A stretch of DNA of 36,570 bases from a bacterium. Its GTDB lineage: Bacteria > Hydrothermota > Hydrothermia > LBFQ01 > DSFT01. The stretch lies in NCBI GenBank assembly GCA_030550205.1, contig JAUQPS010000006.1, positions 1-36,570 of the forward strand, read 5' to 3'. The notes below the pieces were generated by a model that was given only the letters and a program-made list of their open reading frames with translations, had not been told where the DNA came from and searched no databases. This document shows positions 31,354-36,570 of the stretch, piece after piece. Position numbers and translations under genes: made by a program. Within the stretch, counting starts at the first letter, position 1, and the number at the start of each line of letters is the position of its first letter.

Positions 31354-32430
31354 TTAAAACTGAGATGTAAAATAAGGTTTTGGGTCAACTGCTTCCTTTC
31401 CTATTCTTAATTCAAAATGAACTAATTCATCTCCCACTTTTGCTATTTGTTGTCCCTTTATAACTTTATCTCCTCTCTTTACACTAATTCCGATTACTTG
31501 ACTATATACTGTATAAAATCCCGAATGTTCAATTATAATTATATTTCCATAGCCTTCTATAAATCCAACATAAACAACTATTCCACTTTCTGCTGCTCTT
31601 ACTGGACTATTTCTTGGTGCTTTTATATCTATGCCACTATTTTTAATTCTCGTTCCATAAACATTATCAAATATATATCCAAAATCATTTACAATTTTCC
31701 CATTTACTGGCATAAGTAAAGATATTGCAGATGTTTTCTTTGCTTCCTCTTTTTTCTTTGAAAGCTCTGATATAATTTTTTCAAGTTTTTGCTTTGATTT
31801 TTCAAGTTCTGATAAATAATTTTGCTTTTGAATTTTATTTTTTCTAATTTTTTCCAATTTTGCTTGTTTTAAATTTTTTAATTTTTCAAGTTCCTTTAAT
31901 GCAATTTCTTCTTCAATTAAACTTTGCTCTAAAATTTTTAAATTTTTATTTATTTCATTCTCTGTAATTTCAAGTTCTTTTTGTTTAGCTTTTAAATTAT
32001 CTCCAAGGGCTTTATAATACTTTAAAATTGACATTAAACTAACCTCAATTTTATATGATTCATAAAATGAACCTGTTCTTAAAAGCAATTCCCACATATT
32101 ATTTTTTGGAAGTTTGTAAAGTAACTTTGCAGATGTGCTAAGTTTTTCTTTTGTTTTTTCAATTTCTTCCAAAATTGCTTGCTTTTTTATATTTAAAACA
32201 TAAATTTCATCTGAAAGTTTTTGAATTTGTCCTTTTAATAAATCAAGTTTTTGATTGTATAATTCAATTCTTGATTGTAAAACAGATAATTCATAAAGGA
32301 TATTTTTTTCTTCCTTTTTTAATTCTTCAAGTTTATTTTGATTTTCAATAATAAGTTGATTTATTTGTTCAAGTTGCTTTTGATAATCTTCAATACTCTG
32401 TGCTAATAGCCATAGCAACACTTCCTCCAC
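31354..32430 (-). CDS. EnvC-like coiled-coil protein with degenerate LytM (M23) domain
   Basis: The 358-residue protein has a long coiled coil (about 12-235, EENQNKLEELKKEEKN-like heptads) and a C-terminal M23/LytM fold (about 240-352). The metal site is broken: the HxGxD motif reads NSGID (Asn264, Asp268), the catalytic His of YxH is Gln311, and the HxH reads LVH (Leu336, His338). Such degenerate LytM proteins (EnvC, NlpD) activate cell-wall amidases rather than cut peptidoglycan. Starts at GTG 32430 or, better placed after AGGAGG, GTG 32421; both are inside the thiolase gene, leaving only a very short hydrophobic N terminus (VLLWLLAQS) as a possible signal. Confidence 0.75.
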   Translation of the reverse strand: MEEVLLWLLAQSIEDYQKQLEQINQLIIENQNKLEELKKEEKNILYELSVLQSRIELYNQKLDLLKGQIQKLSDEIYVLNIKKQAILEEIEKTKEKLSTSAKLLYKLPKNNMWELLLRTGSFYESYKIEVSLMSILKYYKALGDNLKAKQKELEITENEINKNLKILEQSLIEEEIALKELEKLKNLKQAKLEKIRKNKIQKQNYLSELEKSKQKLEKIISELSKKKEEAKKTSAISLLMPVNGKIVNDFGYIFDNVYGTRIKNSGIDIKAPRNSPVRAAESGIVVYVGFIEGYGNIIIIEHSGFYTVYSQVIGISVKRGDKVIKGQQIAKVGDELVHFELRIGKEAVDPKPYFTSQF

Positions 32431-33559
32431 CTCCTAAACAAAGTCCTGCTATTCCAAGCTTTTTATTGTTTCTCCTTAAAGCATAAATTAAAGTTGTTAA
32501 AATTCTTGCCCCACTTGCTCCAATTGGATGTCCAAGGGCTATTGCCCCTCCATATATATTAAATTTATTCCAATCCCATTTAAGCTCCTTATAATCTGCA
32601 AGAACTTGACTTGCAAATGCCTCATTTAATTCAATCAAATCAAACTCATTTATATCTTTTATATTTAATTTATTCATAAGTTTTCTAAATGCTCCTATTG
32701 GTGCAAAAAATAAATCTTTTGGTTCTGTAAAATAACTTGTATAATCCAAAATCCAAGCCAATGGTTTTAAATTAAGCTCTTTTACTTTCCTTTCAGATGC
32801 TAATATAAGAGCACTTGCTCCATCACTTAATGATGGTGCGTTTCCTGCTGTTACTTTTCCATCCTTTTTAAAAGCGGGTTTTAATTGAGATAATTTTTCA
32901 ATTGATGTATCTCTTCTTGGTGTTTCATCTACTTCTATTATTTTCCCATCTACTTCAATTGGAACAATTTCATCTTTAAAATATCCATTATCAATTGCTC
33001 TTATTGCTTTTAGATGACTTTCATATGCAAATTGATCCATTTCCTCTCTTGATATGTTTGCTTTTTCTGCTGTATATTCTGCTAAATGTCCCATATGAAC
33101 ATTATTATTAAATTGACAAGATAATCCATCGTATATCATTAAATCAATAACTTCTGAATTTCCATATTTTATACCATTTCTTAAATATATTGCATGTGGA
33201 GTGTTTGTCATACTTTCCATACCACCCGCTACAACAATTTCTGCATCACCAGCTTTAATAGCTTGTGCTCCAAGCATAACCGCTTTAAGTCCAGAACCGC
33301 AAACTTCATTTATAGTAAATGCTTCTATGGAACTATTTAACCCCCCTAAAATTGCAGATTGTCTTGCAGGATTTTGACCATTTCCTCCTTGTAAAACTTG
33401 TCCCATTATTACTAAATCAATAAGCTCCTTATCTATATTTGCTCTTTTTATTGCCTCTCTTATTACAATAGCACCAAGTTCAACTGCTTTAAATTTAGAG
33501 AGATTTCCAAGGATTTTTCCTATTGGTGTTCTTACCGCACTTATAATAGCAACACGCAT
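32390..33559 (-). CDS. Acetyl-CoA acetyltransferase (thiolase)
   Basis: The 389-residue protein has thiolase signatures: NEVCGSGLKAVMLGAQAI with nucleophile Cys87, GGMESMTNTPH, NEAFASQVLAD, GGAIALGHPIGASGARI with catalytic His, and GLCLGGGGSVAMAI with the second active-site Cys. It condenses or cleaves acetoacetyl-CoA; a biosynthetic (AtoB/PhaA-like) role is likely from the compact length. No beta-oxidation genes lie nearby. It starts three bases after a promoter element and overlaps the EnvC-like gene by 41 bases at its end. Confidence 0.93.
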   Translation of the reverse strand: MRVAIISAVRTPIGKILGNLSKFKAVELGAIVIREAIKRANIDKELIDLVIMGQVLQGGNGQNPARQSAILGGLNSSIEAFTINEVCGSGLKAVMLGAQAIKAGDAEIVVAGGMESMTNTPHAIYLRNGIKYGNSEVIDLMIYDGLSCQFNNNVHMGHLAEYTAEKANISREEMDQFAYESHLKAIRAIDNGYFKDEIVPIEVDGKIIEVDETPRRDTSIEKLSQLKPAFKKDGKVTAGNAPSLSDGASALILASERKVKELNLKPLAWILDYTSYFTEPKDLFFAPIGAFRKLMNKLNIKDINEFDLIELNEAFASQVLADYKELKWDWNKFNIYGGAIALGHPIGASGARILTTLIYALRRNNKKLGIAGLCLGGGGSVAMAISTEY

Positions 33560-33562
33560 AAG

Positions 33563-33574
33563 AAAATTTTAAAG
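33563..33574 (-). promoter_or_regulatory. Leaderless-type promoter of thiolase
   Basis: Minus strand CTTTAAAATTTT followed by CTT and ATG 33559. Confidence 0.6.
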
Positions 33575-33589
33575 CTTAAAAGGGTAATG

Positions 33590-33601
33590 CTTTAAAATTC
33601 T
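33590..33601 (+). promoter_or_regulatory. Leaderless-type promoter of sucD
   Basis: CTTTAAAATTCT then CACT and ATG 33606. It shares a 46-base intergenic region with the thiolase promoter. Confidence 0.6.
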
Positions 33602-33605
33602 CACT

Positions 33606-34475
33606 ATGTCAATTCTTGTAGATAAAAATACAAGAGTTCTTGTTCAAGGAATAACGGGAAGGGATGGCTCATTTCATACAAAGCTTATGCTTGAATATGG
33701 AACAAAGATAGTAGCAGGGGTTACACCTGGTAAGGGGGGTAGTGATTATCTTGGCATTCCTGTATTTGATACTGTAAGAGAAGCGGTTAAGAAAACTTCT
33801 CCTAATGCTTCTATAATTTTTGTTCCTCCACAATTTGCAGTTGATGCTATATATGAAGCGGTGGATAATGGAATAGAGTTAATTGTAGTAATTACAGAGG
33901 GTATTCCTATCCATGATATGGTGAAAGTTAAAAATTATATTGATAAAAAAGGAGTAAAGTTAATTGGTCCTAATTGTCCAGGGGTTATAACTCCAAATGA
34001 ATGTAAAGTTGGAATTATGCCTGGACATATATTCAAAAGGGGTAATATTGGAATTGTATCAAGAAGTGGAACATTAACATATGAGATTGTTCATCAATTA
34101 ACATTAAATGGATTTGGACAATCAACCGCTATTGGTATTGGTGGAGATCCAATAATTGGTATGAAATTTATTGATGTTTTAAAATTATTTAAAGAAGATA
34201 AAGAAACAGAAGCGGTTGTTATAATAGGGGAGATTGGTGGAACTGATGAACAAGATGCAGCAGAATATATAAAAAGAGAATTTAATAAACCTGTTGTTGC
34301 TTTTATAGCTGGTAGAACCGCACCTGCGGAAAAGCGTATGGGACATGCGGGAGCAATTATTGCAGGAAGTGAAGGAACTGCAGAAGAAAAAAGAAAAGCT
34401 TTTGAAAGTGCTAATGTAAAGGTAGCAAATATACCAGAAGAGGTTCCACAATTATTAAAGCAGATTATGAAATGA
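33606..34475 (+). CDS. sucD: Succinyl-CoA ligase, alpha subunit
   Basis: The 289-residue protein carries the CoA-binding [20 protein letters not shown] and [10 protein letters not shown], the [11 protein letters not shown] segment, [15 protein letters not shown], and the active-site loop MGHAGAII with phosphohistidine His247. It works with the beta subunit SucC in the TCA cycle (ATP or GTP specificity sits in SucC). sucC is not adjacent, which is unusual since sucCD are normally an operon. It is followed by an overlapping hypothetical gene. Confidence 0.95.
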   Translation: MSILVDKNTRVLVQGITGRDGSFHTKLMLEYGTKIVAGVTPGKGGSDYLGIPVFDTVREAVKKTSPNASIIFVPPQFAVDAIYEAVDNGIELIVVITEGIPIHDMVKVKNYIDKKGVKLIGPNCPGVITPNECKVGIMPGHIFKRGNIGIVSRSGTLTYEIVHQLTLNGFGQSTAIGIGGDPIIGMKFIDVLKLFKEDKETEAVVIIGEIGGTDEQDAAEYIKREFNKPVVAFIAGRTAPAEKRMGHAGAIIAGSEGTAEEKRKAFESANVKVANIPEEVPQLLKQIMK

Positions 34476-34900
34476 CATTTTTAGTTGATAGTCTTTTAGT
34501 TTTTTATATTACTTTGGATAGTTTAAAAGTTATAAATTTTAATAAAGATATTGAGCTTTTTGAATTTGCAAATTATAAAGTGAAGGATAGTTTAACACTT
34601 TTAACAAAAGAGATAAGTGGTTTAAAAAATTATGTAATTTATTTTAATAACAATAAGAAGCAAGAGGGTAAAATTTATTTTGAAAAGGGGAAAAGTGCTA
34701 ATTATTTTTTGATATTTTTTAAAAGTAATGATTGGTATGTTTTTGGTATTTCTCAAAGTCCAAGTAGTGTTTGGATTAATGATAGTGTAATAGATTTAAT
34801 AAATGGTGAATATTTCTTTAAAAAATTATCAAAAGCTCCATATAAATTGAAAATTGTAAAAAATAAATTTATTGTTTTAAAGGAATATAAATTTGAATGA
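34472..34900 (+). CDS. Hypothetical protein between sucD and the UbiA fusion
   Basis: This 142-residue protein is not recognised. It starts with a moderately hydrophobic stretch ([20 protein letters not shown]) that might be a signal or a buried helix, followed by strand-rich sequence ([36 protein letters not shown]). ATG overlaps the sucD stop and the TGA overlaps the next start, so the three genes are translationally coupled. It might be a small envelope protein accessory to the UbiA-type protein downstream. Confidence 0.6.
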   Translation: MTFLVDSLLVFYITLDSLKVINFNKDIELFEFANYKVKDSLTLLTKEISGLKNYVIYFNNNKKQEGKIYFEKGKSANYFLIFFKSNDWYVFGISQSPSSVWINDSVIDLINGEYFFKKLSKAPYKLKIVKNKFIVLKEYKFE

Positions 34901-36570
34901 TAAGGAAATTTATTGAACATTTTGAAAATACAAGTTTTATAAATGCTTTAATAATTGCTCTTCTTGCTCCAATAATAAGAGGTGTTCTTGAAGGAGCAAT
35001 TGACCATGGCAGAATGCTTACAAATCCCCTTGAATATAAATCAGTTTTATTTATATTTTTACATCAATATAGTTTTTTCTTTGCTGTTTATCTTTCACTT
35101 GCTCTTATTATTAAAATTTTATTCCCCTTTAAAAACCTCATTCAAACAATAAAATTTATATTTTCAACTTCTATTGTTATAGTAATACCACCGCCTATTG
35201 ATGCTCTTTTTGGAGGAAATTTTAGACCAAAATATATATTTTCCATAGAAGAGTTTTTATATAGTCTTTTGAATGTTTTTAATCCTTTTGTTCAGTTAGA
35301 ATCATTAAGTCCAGGTATGCGATTTGAATTATTTCTTGTAGTAATTGGAATTTTCATTTATACATATATAATTGGAAAAAATATTTTAAAATCAATTCTT
35401 ACTATTTTGCTATTTTTATTTATAACTGCTATTATTGGCTCATCACCTGCATTTATAGGAAGAGAATACTTTAAGAGTTTTTCATTAATTGAAACAGATA
35501 CACAGCGTTATGCATTAATTGACCTTTACTTTTTAATAATTTTTCTTTCTCTTTTATTTCCAAGCTATTTATTGAAAATTCTTAAAATGCGCATTTATAA
35601 ATTCTTATATTATTTACCACTTCTTATATTTGGTTTTATAGTGGGTATAAAAGTTGTAAAATTTACTTATTTTAAGGCATTTGAAAATATATTTGATTAT
35701 CTTGGAATTTTTAATATCATTTTAGCTTTATTTTTAGCTTTCTTGGTTGCCCTTGTTTTAAATGATTATTATGATAGAGAAATTGATAAGATAAATAATA
35801 AAATGAATGTTTTTAATGATGGTATTTTAAAGGAGAGTGAATTTATTCCATTTATTTTAATTGTTTTATCAATTTCCATTTCTCTTGCCCTTTGCACTTC
35901 ATATTCAGTTTTTGTTATTTTATCTATTATTCTCTCTTGTGCAATTTTATATTCTATGGAGCCTATTAGAATTAAACGATTTTGGCTTTTATCTACATTA
36001 AATTTAAGTTTTATAGCTCTTATGAGTATAGTGCTTGGAATAAGTTATTTTTATAAAGAAAATCCTTTGCTTATTCTAAATGAAAAAATTATTATTAGTA
36101 TTATAGTTGGTATAACGCTTGGTTTTGGAATTAAGGATTTATCTGATGTTGAAGGTGATAGAAGAGGTTTTATTTTTACTGCATATACAATATTTGGAAA
36201 TTTTGGAAAATATATTCAAGGAATTTTAACAAGTTCAACCTTTTTAATTATTTCAAAAATTTTAGAATTGCCTATTATAATTGGAGTTATCTTCTTTATT
36301 ATAAGCTTGATATTTTCAATTCAAAAAAAATTTTATGAATTTATATTTTTAGTTTTATTTTCAATTTTCGCTTTAATTAGCTTTTTTAAAATTTATAAGG
36401 GGGAAAAATTCTTTATTGAGGTAAGTTATAAGTATAGTAGATTTGAGATTGAGAAGTTAAGAAATTTTGATTTGATAGAAAGGAGATTGAATGAAATTTT
36501 GAGTGTTGAGCCTTGTAATGAAGATGTTAGATTAAATCAAATGATATTGTTTTATAATTTAAGAAGATAT
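34897..36570 (+). CDS. UbiA-type prenyltransferase domain in a large membrane fusion (3' end outside window)
   Basis: From ATG 34897 the frame stays open to the window end (558 codons). Residues 1 to about 260 are a multi-pass membrane region with several long helices and no family I recognise. A UbiA-type domain follows with both Asp-rich motifs intact: NDYYDREID (Asn289, Asp290, Asp293, Asp297) and DLSDVEGD (Asp414, Asp417, Asp421), which bind Mg and prenyl diphosphate. After about residue 495 a soluble, charged tail begins (EVSYKYSRFEIEKLRNFDLI, VEPCNEDVRLNQMILFYNLR), perhaps TPR-like. Substrate unknown. It is the third gene of the sucD operon. Confidence 0.7.
   Translation, partial: MIRKFIEHFENTSFINALIIALLAPIIRGVLEGAIDHGRMLTNPLEYKSVLFIFLHQYSFFFAVYLSLALIIKILFPFKNLIQTIKFIFSTSIVIVIPPPIDALFGGNFRPKYIFSIEEFLYSLLNVFNPFVQLESLSPGMRFELFLVVIGIFIYTYIIGKNILKSILTILLFLFITAIIGSSPAFIGREYFKSFSLIETDTQRYALIDLYFLIIFLSLLFPSYLLKILKMRIYKFLYYLPLLIFGFIVGIKVVKFTYFKAFENIFDYLGIFNIILALFLAFLVALVLNDYYDREIDKINNKMNVFNDGILKESEFIPFILIVLSISISLALCTSYSVFVILSIILSCAILYSMEPIRIKRFWLLSTLNLSFIALMSIVLGISYFYKENPLLILNEKIIISIIVGITLGFGIKDLSDVEGDRRGFIFTAYTIFGNFGKYIQGILTSSTFLIISKILELPIIIGVIFFIISLIFSIQKKFYEFIFLVLFSIFALISFFKIYKGEKFFIEVSYKYSRFEIEKLRNFDLIERRLNEILSVEPCNEDVRLNQMILFYNLRRY

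Noticed and set aside
1-36570. CRISPR arrays, tRNA or rRNA genes, insertion sequences
   Set aside because: I saw no regularly spaced repeats, cloverleaf-like gene with a TTCGA/TTCAA loop, rRNA segment or transposase in either strand.

Overview
The window is a very AT-rich bacterial chromosome segment with densely packed genes (many 4-nt stop/start overlaps, few gaps). The gene content points to a diderm bacterium: KdsB (LPS Kdo activation), an LptF/LptG-type permease, several lipoproteins and outer-membrane beta-barrel proteins, an EnvC-like factor, a complex I subunit, and standard housekeeping genes (rpsO-pnp, murG, proS, rimO, tadA, pyrC, panB, sucD, thiolase). An uncultivated, perhaps thermophilic, FCB-like or WOR-3-like lineage would fit, but that placement is inference from style and gene content only.

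Layout. 1-1579: the end of a BshC-like gene, convergent with a small secreted protein gene. 1620-5819: an accessory island. It opens with a TTGACA-N17-TAAAAT promoter and carries three tandem paralogs of a small exported cysteine-containing protein plus a 55-residue membrane peptide. These are visibly richer in G+C than the surroundings and have ordinary Shine-Dalgarno (SD) sites. The island ends with a HAD phosphatase overlapping a fused phosphoribosyltransferase-DprA protein, which I read as a candidate defence or toxin-antitoxin module of ShosTA type. 5830-8787: rpsO-pnp-radC operon. 8852-9691: a Tat-signal PqqD-like protein and a decayed HEPN/MNT pair. 9713-14896: kdsB, then panB-murG-rsmG and a lipoprotein/outer-membrane operon. 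15164-20212: rtcB, a SufT-like gene, a leucyl aminopeptidase, pyrC, apbE. 20197-25127: a bi-domain oxidoreductase, an isolated nuoD, a decayed nuclease-like gene and an outer-membrane protein. 25139-36570: tadA-rimO, a YdcF-like gene, a propeller-like protein, proS-lptF, an EnvC-like gene after thiolase, and sucD followed by a UbiA fusion that runs off the end.

The strongest non-gene signal is a 12-bp element, consensus CTTTAAAATTTT, found just 2-7 nt before the start codon of about twenty operon-leading genes on both strands, where an SD would otherwise be. It contains a -10-like TAAAAT placed so that transcription should begin at or next to the start codon, so these genes are probably transcribed as leaderless mRNAs. 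Where two genes diverge, the whole intergenic space can be 21-46 bp, and at 9692-9712 one palindrome appears to serve both directions. Genes inside operons lack the element; several use overlaps or SD-like sites instead.
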